Origin: Rhodovulum strictum
Lineage (GTDB): Bacteria; Pseudomonadota; Alphaproteobacteria; Rhodobacterales; Rhodobacteraceae
Length of the DNA: 64,000 nt
Reading direction: 5' to 3'
NCBI RefSeq assembly: GCF_009649175.1
Contig: NZ_WJPO01000001.1
Location: 186,001-250,000 of the forward strand
Shown: positions 34,963-43,510 of the stretch, in pieces
Position numbering within the stretch: position 1 is the stretch's first letter
Layout: every line of letters starts with the position of its first letter
Translations under genes and position numbers: made by a program
Notes under the pieces: generated by a model
The model's database searches: none
Seen by the model: only the letters and a program-made list of their open reading frames with translations
What the model was told of the DNA's origin: nothing

Positions 34963-35057
34963 CCGACCCCTCGCCAAGGGCGATCCGCCATGCGTCGCGG
35001 CGGTGCGTCAGGCCGTTTCCGGAGCGGGCTCCAGAAGGCGTGGCCGCCTGCGCCTTG

Positions 35058-36902
35058 TCAGAAATCCTGCCAGGTTGTTGTGTCGTTTGCGGCCTTGCGC
35101 TGGGCGGGGAAGGAAAGCTCCGCGGCGGCTTTCGGTTGGCTGGGCGGCGCGGGGCGGGTGGGGGTGGCCAGGCGCAGCGGCGGCAGGGCCGCGGCGGGGC
35201 CGGGCTGGCCGCCTTGCAGCCGGAACCGGGCGACCAGGCCTTGCAGCGTCTCGGCCTCGTGGCGCAGGGTGGCGCTGGCGGCGGTGGCTTCCTCGACCAT
35301 GGCGGCGTTCTGCTGCGTCACCTGGTCAAGCTGGGTGACACCCACATTGATCTCGCCCAGGCCGACCGATTGTTCCTGCGCGCCCGTGGCGATGCCCGAG
35401 ACCAGGTCGGCGATGTTCGCGACCCGCCCGACGATATCCGCCAGCGCCTCGCCCGCGCGGTTGACCAGCGCCACGCCGGATTCGACCTGTTCGGAACTGG
35501 TGCCGATCAGGGTCTTGATTTCCTTGGCCGCGTCCGAACTGCGCTGCGCCAGTGCCCGCACTTCCGATGCCACGACCGCAAAGCCGCGCCCGGCCTCGCC
35601 CGCCCGCGCGGCCTCGACCCCGGCATTCAGGGCCAGCAGGTTGGTCTGGAACGCGATGTCGTCGATCACGCCGATGATCTGGCCGATCTCGTCCGAGGAC
35701 CGCTTGATCTCGGACATCGCGCCGATCGCGTCGCTCACCACCCGGCCCGAGGCTTCGGCATCGCCGCGGGCGGCTGACACGACCCGCTCGACCTCGGCCG
35801 CACCTTCGGCAGCCGAGCGCACGCTCGAGGTCAGTTCGTCCAGCGCGGCCGCCGTTTCCTCCAGCGTCGCGGCCTGGTTTTCGGTGCGGTGGGACAGGTC
35901 GTCCGAGGCGGTGCCGATTTCCTCGGCGCGGGCGTGGATCTCGGTCGCGTTCTCGACGATCGAGCCCAGCATCTCGTTCAGCGTCGCGACCGTCGCGTTG
36001 AAATCATGGCGCAACTGCTCGTAATCGGGCGCAAAGGCCGCGTCCAGACGATGCGTCAGATCGCCTGCGGCAAGCGCCGTCAGCCCGCGGCCCAGACGCT
36101 CGACCGCATAGGTCTGGTCTGAACGCGCCCGCTCGCGGTCGGCTTCGGCGGCCGCGGCAGATTGCAGGCGGACCCGCAGCGAGTCGAGGCTGCGGGCGAT
36201 CACGCCGATCTCGTCGCCCTTGCCGGTCATCGGGATTTCGTCGTCATAGGCGCCTGCCGTGACCCGCGCCATGGCGCTGCTGACCTGTTGCAGCGGCTGG
36301 CCGATCATCTTGCGCAGCAGCAGCGTCGCGCCCGCAAGAAGGACAAGGAACAGAAGCCCCGCCAGAGACATCGCGGGCAGGGAAGCGATCAGGATCTCGC
36401 CCATCAGCATCTTGGCTGACCAGACCGCGGCCACCGCGCCCACCGGTGCGCCGCCATAGATCACAGGCACGGCGATGATCAGCGTATCGTCGTCCATCGC
36501 CATCGTGCCGGTTGCAAGCGCCTGGCGGGCAAGTTCGGCCATGCGCCCGGATTCAGCCGCGCTGGCCGTGCCCAGTTGTGCCACCCGCTCGCCGCCAGCC
36601 GACCAGACGGCGACCTGCATGAAATGGTCATGCGCGCGCACGGCATAGTTCTGGAGCTGGGCTTCCACTGCGTCGATCTTGCCAAAGCGAAGGTGACCGG
36701 CGACGCTTTCAGCGCCGGATTCCGTCACCTCGACCATGAGTTCGCCCAGCTGCTGGTGCGTGATTTCATAGGCGCTGCGTGTCGAGGCAATCAGGACCAT
36801 TGCCGCGACGACAATGGTCGTGATCGCGACCAGCGCCGCGCCCTTGATGAACACCGAGTTGCCGACCCGGTTGCGAGCCGTCGTTGCGGACATGCCTTGC
36901 AT
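35058..36902 (-). CDS. Methyl-accepting chemotaxis protein with C-terminal CheR tether
   Basis: 614 residues. TM1 is at ~18-40, then a ~130-residue periplasmic domain, TM2 at ~173-197, HAMP region ~198-255 and a long coiled-coil signalling domain. The kinase-control tip ([20 protein letters not shown] then [20 protein letters not shown]) is canonical. The C-terminus ends in TWQDF, matching the W-x-x-F pentapeptide that tethers CheR/CheB, after a flexible proline-rich linker. The first ATG is supported by AGGAG 7 bases upstream. It is the second gene of an operon with a free periplasmic PDC-type sensor protein 39 bases upstream, which may bind the ligand and present it to this receptor. Confidence 0.95.
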   Translation of the reverse strand: MQGMSATTARNRVGNSVFIKGAALVAITTIVVAAMVLIASTRSAYEITHQQLGELMVEVTESGAESVAGHLRFGKIDAVEAQLQNYAVRAHDHFMQVAVWSAGGERVAQLGTASAAESGRMAELARQALATGTMAMDDDTLIIAVPVIYGGAPVGAVAAVWSAKMLMGEILIASLPAMSLAGLLFLVLLAGATLLLRKMIGQPLQQVSSAMARVTAGAYDDEIPMTGKGDEIGVIARSLDSLRVRLQSAAAAEADRERARSDQTYAVERLGRGLTALAAGDLTHRLDAAFAPDYEQLRHDFNATVATLNEMLGSIVENATEIHARAEEIGTASDDLSHRTENQAATLEETAAALDELTSSVRSAAEGAAEVERVVSAARGDAEASGRVVSDAIGAMSEIKRSSDEIGQIIGVIDDIAFQTNLLALNAGVEAARAGEAGRGFAVVASEVRALAQRSSDAAKEIKTLIGTSSEQVESGVALVNRAGEALADIVGRVANIADLVSGIATGAQEQSVGLGEINVGVTQLDQVTQQNAAMVEEATAASATLRHEAETLQGLVARFRLQGGQPGPAAALPPLRLATPTRPAPPSQPKAAAELSFPAQRKAANDTTTWQDF

Positions 36903-36941
36903 CTTGCCTCTCCTCTTTCAGACGGCTCGCGTTTCGGTGGC

Positions 36942-37520
36942 TTACATGAAGGCTTCGCCGTCGACCCCGACGGTCATCGCGCCGATCGGCGTGCCGGTCT
37001 CGGGATCGTTGATGGTGAACGAGATCTGGACCTGATAGCGCTGGGTCGACTCGTCGAACTCGATCTCGCCGAAATGGATCGCGTCGGGGCCCATGCCATA
37101 GGTATGCGAGTGCTTTTCCTCGTCGCCCTGCCAGTAATCCGACGTCACCTCGGATACCGCAACGTTCAGCCCCTGTGCGTCCATCAGGATGATCTCGGTC
37201 ACCTGACCGCCGCTCGCGGCCGATTGTTCGCGCAGGTATTCCGAGACGGGGCTGGCCAGCATCGGTGCGATCAGCGGGCTGTCGGCCTGTCCGACCTGCG
37301 CGCGCCAGGCAAGGTCAAGCTCGTCGATGCGGGCCTGGTCATAGCCCGAGGTATGGGCGTTCTGGGCCTTGATCGCGTCGATGATGATGGGCGCTGTCGC
37401 CCAGGCGCGGACATTGCTGTCGAGATAGGCGGTCAACTGGGCGTCGAATTCGCCGGCATGGGTGCCAGTGGCGGTCACGATGGCAAGAACGGCAGTCAGT
37501 CTGGTGATCGAGCGAACCAT
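36942..37520 (-). CDS. Stand-alone periplasmic PDC/Cache sensor-domain protein
   Basis: 192 residues. The start at 37520 (AAGGACTCCC upstream) opens a signal peptide (MVRSITRLTAVLAIVTATG, cleavage near THA-GE). The mature protein is one PDC/Cache module: the long helix LTAYLDSNVRAWATAPIIID, the strand segment EIILMDAQGLNVAVSEVT, the DYWQGDEEK loop and GTPIGAMTVGVD at the end. PDC modules normally sit in receptors. Here it is a separate soluble protein transcribed just before a chemoreceptor, so it probably works as its ligand-binding accessory. Confidence 0.85.
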   Translation of the reverse strand: MVRSITRLTAVLAIVTATGTHAGEFDAQLTAYLDSNVRAWATAPIIIDAIKAQNAHTSGYDQARIDELDLAWRAQVGQADSPLIAPMLASPVSEYLREQSAASGGQVTEIILMDAQGLNVAVSEVTSDYWQGDEEKHSHTYGMGPDAIHFGEIEFDESTQRYQVQISFTINDPETGTPIGAMTVGVDGEAFM

Positions 37521-37772
37521 GGGAGTCCTTTCCTGGATCGGTTGACGCGCCTTGCATGGATGACGCGGATATCCAGGAGGAGTAGGGCGAATCATCTACC
37601 GAAGGCTTAACGCCATGCTTTTTGCGCGTGGGCAGCCATGCGTCTGCGCAAGATGCAACGCGAACCGGGCCGGTGTTCTGCCTGCGCTTCTATTCCCTTG
37701 TTTTGCGGGCCGCCCCTCATGCGCTGTCGTGCCGACAGGCTGCGCAATCGAGGGTCATGCCCGCAGGGTCGC
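37521..37772. other. Non-coding gap between the PDC gene and the DUF1624 gene
   Basis: 252 bases. It contains the promoter side of the PDC-mcp operon (A/T-richer CTACCGAAGGCTTAACGCC around 37598) and the 3' side of the DUF1624 gene. I see no gene, strong hairpin or repeat in it. Confidence 0.4.
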
Positions 37773-38516
37773 CTATTGGACCAGCAATGTGCCCGCCCAG
37801 ACCATCCCGATCAGGACGGGCTGGTGCAGCAGGTAGATCGCAAGGCTGTGGCGTCCGGGCCAGGTCAGCCTGCGCAGCAGCGGCCGCCTGTCCCCCCGGC
37901 GTTCCAGCCGCGCCCAGAGCCCGGCCCGCGCGGCCAGCCTTGCCAGCGCGAGCCCGGCAAGGAACGGGGCGAGCCATGGCACGAGCGGCACATAATCGAC
38001 GCTGGGCCGCGCCCGCGCTGTCAGGCCGGTCCAGTCAAGCCAGCCCGCATCGAGCCCGGGCAGGGCAGGGGCGCCGTGCGCCGCCAGCAGCAGGGCCAAT
38101 GCGACGGCCAGCGTCAGCAATGCGGGCAGGCGCAGGAAGGCGAGGCCCAGGATGCTGGCCATGGCGATGGCATGGAGGATCCCGAAATAGACGAAGCTGG
38201 CGGGGAAGACGATCCAGGTGCCCAGGCTGACCGCCCCCGCCGCAGCGCCGATCATGGCCAATCGGCGCAGGAAGGCACGCAAGCGCAAGCCGTTCCCGTG
38301 GGCCAGTTGCAGGCTGACGCCTGCAAGAAACAGGAACGACCCGGCGACGACATAGGACAGGATACGCCAGCCGCCGGTGACGGCGGTGCCTTGGGGCAGG
38401 TGACCGAACATCTCAAGGTCAAAGACCAGATGAAAGACGGCCATCCCGGCCAGCGCCAGCGTTCGCGCTAGGTCGATGGCGTCGATGCGGCCGGGTTCGG
38501 AACCGGGCGCGCTCAA
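37773..38516 (-). CDS. DUF1624 / heparan-alpha-glucosaminide N-acetyltransferase-type membrane protein
   Basis: 247 residues. The N-terminal RIDAIDLARTLALAGMAVFH is the DUF1624 (HGSNAT catalytic) signature, and about seven transmembrane helices follow. The family moves acetyl or acyl groups across the membrane onto sugars; bacterial substrates are mostly unknown. The start is probably the TTG at 38516, which overlaps the upstream permease stop (ATTGA) and leaves only seven residues before the signature; no ATG or GTG fits. It is the last gene of the minus-strand sulfur operon, though a sulfur role is not obvious. Confidence 0.8.
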   Translation of the reverse strand: MSAPGSEPGRIDAIDLARTLALAGMAVFHLVFDLEMFGHLPQGTAVTGGWRILSYVVAGSFLFLAGVSLQLAHGNGLRLRAFLRRLAMIGAAAGAVSLGTWIVFPASFVYFGILHAIAMASILGLAFLRLPALLTLAVALALLLAAHGAPALPGLDAGWLDWTGLTARARPSVDYVPLVPWLAPFLAGLALARLAARAGLWARLERRGDRRPLLRRLTWPGRHSLAIYLLHQPVLIGMVWAGTLLVQ

Positions 38517-39559
38517 TCGGGCTGGAACCCGGCGATCAGGCGGCGCAGGCCCAGAAGCGCGCCCGCACAGATCGCCATCAGCGTCACCGGCGCCGAATAG
38601 GCCAGCGTCGAAAAGCCGGTCGCGCCCTGTCCGATCGAGCAGCCCATCGCGACCACGCCGCCGATCCCCATCAACGCCGCGCCGCCCACCTGTCGGCCCA
38701 GCTCGCGCGGATCCTCGCAGGCCTCCCAGCGGAAGCTGCTCTTGTGCCAGGATCCGATCCAGGCGCCCAGCAGCACCCCCAGCACCGAGCCGACCGAAAA
38801 GGACAGCCCCCCCGCCGAGGCGGTCATCAGCCACATCAGCGTGCGCCCGAGCGGGGCGGTAAAGGTATGGCCCTCGACATCGACCGCGCCGAAGCTGACA
38901 TGGTTCAGATGGCTCATCCCCCACAGCGCACCCGCAAGCGCCAGCCCCGCGGCCATGCCCCAGCCGATCCGGTGTGGCTCGGCCCGCAGCGGGGCATGAG
39001 CGATGCCCCAGGCGAGGAACCCGGCCGCGAGGGCCAGGGCGACGGCCAGCACCGGCAGACCCGTCAGCCCCCCCAGAAGATGCGCGATGCCCTGCATGCC
39101 GGATGCGGGTTCCTGCGGAAAGGCCCAGTCGCGCAGGGGGGCAAGCGGCCCGGACAGCGTGACGAATCCCATGATCGCGATCACCACGACCACGACCAGC
39201 GCGCGCAGATCGCCCCCGCCGAAGCGGGCCAGCGCGCCAAAGCCGCAATTGCCCGCCATCGCCATGCCATAGCCGAACAGCGCCCCGCCCAGCACCGAGG
39301 CCAGCGGGTTCCAGGCGATGGAATGATAGGGCGTCAGGGACAGTTCGATCCGGCCCGTGGCGGCCAGCAGATAGGTGGCCGCGATGCCGCTGCCCAGTAC
39401 CACGCCCCACATCCTGAGCCGTCGCTGGTCCGCGCCATAGGCGGCGCTTTCGATGGCGCCCAGCGTGCAGAAATCGCCCAGCCGCGCCGCAAGGCCCAGA
39501 ACGCAGCCCGTGACCAGACCGATAAGCGCCGCCCAGGCGCCTGCGGGAATGACGTCCAT
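38513..39559 (-). CDS. YeeE/YedE-family sulfur-compound permease
   Basis: 348 residues with two sulf_transp repeats and about ten helices. The three cysteines expected for thiosulfate passage in TsuA-like channels can be placed: Cys31 (LGDFCTLGAIES), Cys105 (AGNCGFGALARFGGGD) and Cys307 (VAMGCSIGQGATG). This supports transport of thiosulfate or another sulfane-sulfur species across the inner membrane. The ATG at 39559 has GGGAGG 4 bases upstream. It lies 32 bases after the ArsR gene, so both are probably in one repressor-controlled unit. Confidence 0.9.
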   Translation of the reverse strand: MDVIPAGAWAALIGLVTGCVLGLAARLGDFCTLGAIESAAYGADQRRLRMWGVVLGSGIAATYLLAATGRIELSLTPYHSIAWNPLASVLGGALFGYGMAMAGNCGFGALARFGGGDLRALVVVVVIAIMGFVTLSGPLAPLRDWAFPQEPASGMQGIAHLLGGLTGLPVLAVALALAAGFLAWGIAHAPLRAEPHRIGWGMAAGLALAGALWGMSHLNHVSFGAVDVEGHTFTAPLGRTLMWLMTASAGGLSFSVGSVLGVLLGAWIGSWHKSSFRWEACEDPRELGRQVGGAALMGIGGVVAMGCSIGQGATGFSTLAYSAPVTLMAICAGALLGLRRLIAGFQPD

Positions 39560-39591
39560 CCTACCTCCCCACCACCGCCGGGCCCCGGGCC

Positions 39592-39972
39592 CTATCTTCG
39601 TCCCGGTCCGCCGCCCGCATGCGGGGGCGGGTTCTGGGCGTTGCAGAACATGTCGTGCATCAGTTCCAGTACACGCCGGGCGCGCTCGTCGGCCAGCGAA
39701 TAGAAGATCGCCTTGCCCTCGCGCCGGGCGCTGACCAGCCCTTCGAGCCTGAGCCGGGCAAGCTGCTGGCTGACCGCGGCCTGCCGCGAGGCCAGCAGCG
39801 TTTCCAGTTCCGTGACCGATTTCTCGCCCGTGGTCAGATGACACAGGATCATCAGCCGTCCCTCATGCGACAGCGCCTTGAGAAAGCTCGAGGCGGTCTC
39901 GGCATGCTGGACCATGTCCTCGGCATGAAGCCCGTCATCCTGCGCTTCGCTCTGGGAAATGTCTTCTGGCAT
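39592..39972 (-). CDS. ArsR-family repressor of the SqrR/BigR (persulfide-sensing) type
   Basis: 126 residues, winged helix with recognition helix SRQAAVSQQLARLRLEGLV. It has two cysteines, Cys44 (MILCHLT) and Cys110 (DMFCNAQ). Their 66-residue spacing is the same as in SqrR (41/107) and BigR (42/108), which form a sulfur bridge on exposure to persulfides and release DNA. The family and the surrounding sulfide genes make it the likely local sulfur sensor; SoxR of Paracoccus is a related name. The C-terminus is Gly/Pro-rich. The ATG at 39972 has no clear Shine-Dalgarno and sits at the foot of an inverted repeat. Confidence 0.9.
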   Translation of the reverse strand: MPEDISQSEAQDDGLHAEDMVQHAETASSFLKALSHEGRLMILCHLTTGEKSVTELETLLASRQAAVSQQLARLRLEGLVSARREGKAIFYSLADERARRVLELMHDMFCNAQNPPPHAGGGPGRR

Positions 39973-40000
39973 GGGCTTTTGGCGGCTTCCTCAGAAGCCC
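39973..40000 (-). promoter_or_regulatory. Inverted repeat immediately upstream of the repressor gene
   Basis: A 9-bp arm (GGGCTTTTG / CAGAAGCCC, one G-T pair) with a 10-base spacer abuts the ArsR start codon. It may be the end of the soxS transcript, a translation-controlling hairpin over the repressor start, or an operator. Confidence 0.45.
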
Positions 40001-40127
40001 GTCTCCTTGTCCAAGGGGGCAGCCCCGTCCCGTTCGCCTGGATGAACGATGATTACGCCGCCCGGGTTCGGGGCGCGCTGCCGCGCCCCGTGGCCGGACA
40101 TCCCTGCCGCATGTTCCGGTCCTGCCG

Positions 40128-40526
40128 TCATTCAAGGGCTCCTTCCGCGCTGTCCTGCATGGCCCATTCGGGCTGTTCGCGCAGCATCCCGCCGATCAGC
40201 CCCCAGAAGAAATCCTCGCCGGGATAGCCCTCCAGCCGGTCCAGTTCGACCCCGTCGCGCAACAGCACGAAGGTAGGCGTAAAGACCGGGCGGCTGGCCA
40301 GCGTGATGCCCTCGGGCAATGGCCGGTCCAGGTCGATCCGGAAAAGCGGCGCCACCGCGCCTTCGGCCGTGCGGGGCCAGATCGGGCCGATCTGGTCGTT
40401 CCACATCCGGCAATGGATACAACCCGTCCGCTCGAACATCGCCAGCACAAGCTCGGCACGCGCAACGCCCAGGGGGGCTGCGGCCATCGCTCCGGCGCAA
40501 AGCGCTACGGCAAGCATCCTTTTCAT
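40128..40526 (-). CDS. soxS: SoxS-like periplasmic thioredoxin
   Basis: 132 residues. It has a signal peptide (about 1-24, MKRMLAVALCAGAMAAAP, cleavage after ARA) and a thioredoxin fold with the CxxC site GCIHC and the cis-proline strand RPVFTPTFVLLRDG. This matches SoxS of the Paracoccus sox locus, a periplasmic thioredoxin that keeps sulfur-oxidising proteins reduced and active. It is divergent from the SoxE cytochrome gene and 155 bases upstream of the ArsR gene. The first ATG gives the better signal peptide although its Shine-Dalgarno is poor. Confidence 0.8.
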   Translation of the reverse strand: MKRMLAVALCAGAMAAAPLGVARAELVLAMFERTGCIHCRMWNDQIGPIWPRTAEGAVAPLFRIDLDRPLPEGITLASRPVFTPTFVLLRDGVELDRLEGYPGEDFFWGLIGGMLREQPEWAMQDSAEGALE

Positions 40527-40542
40527 TCGCGGCCGCCTGTTT

Positions 40543-40562
40543 ACATATAGAAAACGTAATGT
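40543..40562. promoter_or_regulatory. A/T-rich dyad in the soxS-soxE divergent promoter region
   Basis: The 197-base gap (40527-40723) has one A/T-rich island near the soxS side. It contains the imperfect 20-base palindrome ACATATAG...GTAATGT (outer ACAT/ATGT arms match). It is the best visible candidate for the repressor operator and overlapping promoters. I did not find the ATTC-N8-GAAT pattern reported for SqrR, so this is tentative. Confidence 0.4.
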
Positions 40563-40723
40563 GTTTTTCCCTCGGCGGCAAGGGTGGGCCGCTATGCGTG
40601 AGCGTCCGATGGGCGGCGCGGCGGATCGGCTTTCGGCGGGTCACACCGGAAAACTTTGCGAAAACCCCTGCGCCAGCACAGGAACTTCTTGATTGGCGCA
40701 ACGCGCCATTACAATGCTTGGCC

Positions 40724-41440
40724 ATGCGAGGGGCTCTTTTTCCAGTTCTGGCACTTGCCCTGATCGGCGCAGGGCAGGCGCAGGCCCAGACCCGGGCCAC
40801 GGCGATCGGCGATGCCGAGCGCGGGGCCGAGATATGGATGTTCTGTAGCGGCTGCCACCAGATCGGACCGGAGGCCGAGATCAGCATCGGCCCGCCGCTG
40901 AACGGCATCTTCGGCCGCCGTGCCGCCACGGTCGCCGATTTTCCCTATTCGCGCTCGATGACGCGGATGGGGCGCGACGGGCTGACCTGGACGCTGGATA
41001 CGCTGGACGCCTATATCGAGAATCCGCGGGTTCTGGTGAGCGGCACGCGGATGAGCTTTGACGGGCTCGAAGATCCGCGCGAACGCGCCGATCTTCTGGC
41101 CTTCCTGCGCGATTTCTCGGACCGGCCATCGAACATCCCCGAGGCGGCGCCGACCGCCCGCGCCGATCTGCCCAGGCTGTCCGAGGACACGCTCGCCATT
41201 GTCGGCGACCGCGCCTATGGCGAGTATCTGTCAAGCGAATGCACCACCTGCCACCAGCGCGACGGTTCCGATCAGGGCATCCCCTCGATCGTGTTCTGGC
41301 CGCAACGGGATTTCGTCCTTGCCATGCATGCCTACAAGCAGAAGCTGCGGCCGCATCCGGTGATGCAGATGATGGCAGGCCGACTTTCGGACGAGGAAAT
41401 CGCCGCACTCGCCGCCTATTTCGGCACGCTCACGCCCTGA
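40724..41440 (+). CDS. soxE: Diheme cytochrome c, SoxE / flavocytochrome c sulfide dehydrogenase subunit
   Basis: 238 residues. It has a signal peptide (about 1-22, cleavage after AQA-QT) and two class I cytochrome c domains with heme sites Cys41-x2-Cys44-His45 (CSGCH) and Cys173-x2-Cys176-His177 (CTTCH). GTRMSF supplies the likely axial Met110 of the first heme; MMAGRLSDEE supplies that of the second. It accepts electrons from the SoxF flavoprotein in the periplasm and passes them to the respiratory chain. It lies 60 bases before soxF in the same direction. Shine-Dalgarno for the ATG is weak; the in-frame TTG two codons earlier is an alternative. Confidence 0.92.
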   Translation: MRGALFPVLALALIGAGQAQAQTRATAIGDAERGAEIWMFCSGCHQIGPEAEISIGPPLNGIFGRRAATVADFPYSRSMTRMGRDGLTWTLDTLDAYIENPRVLVSGTRMSFDGLEDPRERADLLAFLRDFSDRPSNIPEAAPTARADLPRLSEDTLAIVGDRAYGEYLSSECTTCHQRDGSDQGIPSIVFWPQRDFVLAMHAYKQKLRPHPVMQMMAGRLSDEEIAALAAYFGTLTP

Positions 41441-41500
41441 CGTGCCCCCGCCTTCACGACACCGGAAACGCGCGCTCATGTCCCAGGGAGGAACAGCGAC

Positions 41501-42766
41501 ATGACACTGAACAGACGGAGCTTTATCGGCACGGGCCTTGTGCTTGGCGCCGCGCTCTCGGCCCCGCCGCTGATCGGCCAGGCCCGGCCGCGCGTGGTGA
41601 TCGTGGGCGGCGGCGCGGGGGGCGCGACGGCCGCGCGCTACATCGCCAAGGACAGCCAGGGCGCCATCGACGTCACCCTGATCGAGCCGACCCGCACCTA
41701 TTACACCTGCTTCTTCTCGAACCTCTATATCGGCGGGTTCCGCGACCTCGCCTCGATCGGGCACAGCTACGGCACGCTGGCCGCGCAATACGGCATCAAT
41801 GTCGTGCATGACTGGGCCGTGGGCGTCGACCGCGACGGCAGGACCGTGACCACCGCGGGCGGCCATGTCTTTCCCTATGACAAGCTGATCGTGGCGCCGG
41901 GGATCGACTTCGTCGAGGGCTCGGTGCCGGGCTGGGACATCTCGGCCCAGAACCGGATGCCGCATTCCTGGAAGGCGGGCAGCCAGACCCAACTGCTCAA
42001 GGCACAGGTCGAGGGGATGCGCCAGGGTGGTCTGTTCTGCATGGTCGCGCCGCCCGACCCGTTCCGCTGCCCGCCCGGCCCCTACGAACGGATCTCGATG
42101 GTGGCCCATGTGCTGCGTGAGCGGAACCCGACCGCCAAGATCCTGATCGTCGATCCCAAGCAGAGCTTCTCGAAACAGGCGCTGTTCGAGGAGGGCTGGC
42201 AGAAGCATTATCCGGGCATGATCCAGCGCATCGGCCCCGATTTCGGCGGCAACAACGTGTCGGTCAATCCCGAGACGATGGAGGTCGATATCGACGGGCA
42301 GGTTGAAAAGGTCGATGTCTGCAACGTGATCCCGGCGCAAAAGGCTGGCCGCATTGCCGAACTGGCCGGGCTGACGGGCGAGACCGGCTTCTGCCCCATC
42401 GTGCCCGCCACGATGCAAAGCCGGATGGACGAGGACATCCATGTGCTGGGCGATGCCACCATCGCGGGCGACATGCCGAAATCGGGCTTCTCGGCCAACA
42501 GCCATGCCAAGGTCGCCGCGATGCAGGTTCGCGCGGCGCTGACCGGGTCTACCGCCTTCCCGGCGCGCTATTCCAACACCTGCTGGTCGCTGATCGACAC
42601 CGATGATGGGGTCAAGGTGGGCGCTTCCTACGCGCCGACCGACGAGATGATCGCCAAGGTGGACGGCTTTGTCAGCCAGACCGGCGAGCCTGCCGATCTG
42701 CGCAAGCTGACCTACGAGGAAAGCCTGGGCTGGTATTCGGGCATCGTCGCCGACATGTTCGGCTGA
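41501..42766 (+). CDS. soxF: Sulfide dehydrogenase flavoprotein SoxF (FccB type)
   Basis: 421 residues. A twin-arginine signal (NRRSFIGTG) shows export as a folded FAD protein. The FAD site is RVVIVGGGAGGATAA. Cys70 in RTYYTCFFSN is the residue that covalently binds FAD in flavocytochrome c. Cys190 (FRCPPGPYER) and Cys361 (SNTCWSLID) are the expected redox-active pair. It oxidises sulfide to sulfane sulfur in the periplasm with SoxE as electron acceptor. GGGAGGAAC lies before the ATG. No soxXYZABCD genes follow, so only the sulfide branch is present here. Confidence 0.95.
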   Translation: MTLNRRSFIGTGLVLGAALSAPPLIGQARPRVVIVGGGAGGATAARYIAKDSQGAIDVTLIEPTRTYYTCFFSNLYIGGFRDLASIGHSYGTLAAQYGINVVHDWAVGVDRDGRTVTTAGGHVFPYDKLIVAPGIDFVEGSVPGWDISAQNRMPHSWKAGSQTQLLKAQVEGMRQGGLFCMVAPPDPFRCPPGPYERISMVAHVLRERNPTAKILIVDPKQSFSKQALFEEGWQKHYPGMIQRIGPDFGGNNVSVNPETMEVDIDGQVEKVDVCNVIPAQKAGRIAELAGLTGETGFCPIVPATMQSRMDEDIHVLGDATIAGDMPKSGFSANSHAKVAAMQVRAALTGSTAFPARYSNTCWSLIDTDDGVKVGASYAPTDEMIAKVDGFVSQTGEPADLRKLTYEESLGWYSGIVADMFG

Positions 42767-42989
42767 TCCGCCCTTGCGCGCGACCCATGGCCCCGTCGGC
42801 TTTCGGGGCCATCGGCATGCTGCGCTGCGGCTCGGCGGCTTGTTGCCACGCGGGCGGCGTTCTGGTGCGAAGTTGGCCGTCGGGGCGCGGGATGTGGTAA
42901 TGTGTCAAAACGGGAAAACCCGCGACCGCCGGGGCAGAATCATGATACAACCCCGTGGCGAGGGACTGGTTCGGGGAGGAGCCAGGAAC

Positions 42990-43214
42990 GTGACCAAGAC
43001 CAGCAAAACCGGGACGCGGCCAATGTGCCGGGCCTGTCTCGATGACCACGAGTTGATACTCGGCAAGCTTGGGCCCGTGCCCGGCGAAGCGCTGCGCGCG
43101 ATGTCGGGCTATGGTCTCAGCGATCAGGAGATGGCGCGCTATTTCGGTGTGACGCCATCCTCGCTGCGCCGTCTCAAGCGCAGCCTCAACGTCTCGGCCA
43201 TGCGCGTCGAGTGA
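42990..43214 (+). CDS. Small putative helix-turn-helix protein
   Basis: 74 residues from a GTG with GGAGGAGCCAGGA upstream. The first half has a CRAC motif (two cysteines), and the second half is a likely helix-turn-helix (LSDQEMARYFGVTPSSLRRL), resembling the DNA-recognition part of sigma-like or transposase-like regulators. Alternative starts are ATG 42942 and ATG 43022. The family is not recognised. It lies 223 bases after soxF and has no obvious partner. Confidence 0.6.
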   Translation: MTKTSKTGTRPMCRACLDDHELILGKLGPVPGEALRAMSGYGLSDQEMARYFGVTPSSLRRLKRSLNVSAMRVE

Positions 43215-43510
43215 ACCGCGCCCGGGCTGTCAGGCCGATGATGCCGATCAATGCAGTGCCGGCCCCTTCGGACAAGGATGGGGGCTGGTCATGACGGTCG
43301 GCTGACGCCACCGGCGGGGCGGCTTTGCCTCGGGATCGGCATGAGAATGGGCTGCTTCGCACCATCTGGACCAGGCGCCGGGAAGCCCCCTGCGTGAATG
43401 ACGGGGGTTTCGCGCAGGTGCCCGGCGTTCGTCGCAGCGGCGGATTCGACCACAGCAGGGCGACCGCGGACCCCGTGGGCGAGGGCTGAGAGAGTGCAGG
43501 GGAGGCCGGA
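43215..43510. other. Non-coding gap
   Basis: 296 bases between two small unknown genes. It contains no convincing reading frame, repeat or strong hairpin. The downstream end carries the Shine-Dalgarno of the 43511 gene. Confidence 0.4.

Noticed and set aside
43215-43510. Hidden gene in the gap before the 110-residue protein
   Set aside because: No frame combines a ribosome-binding site with genome-like composition.
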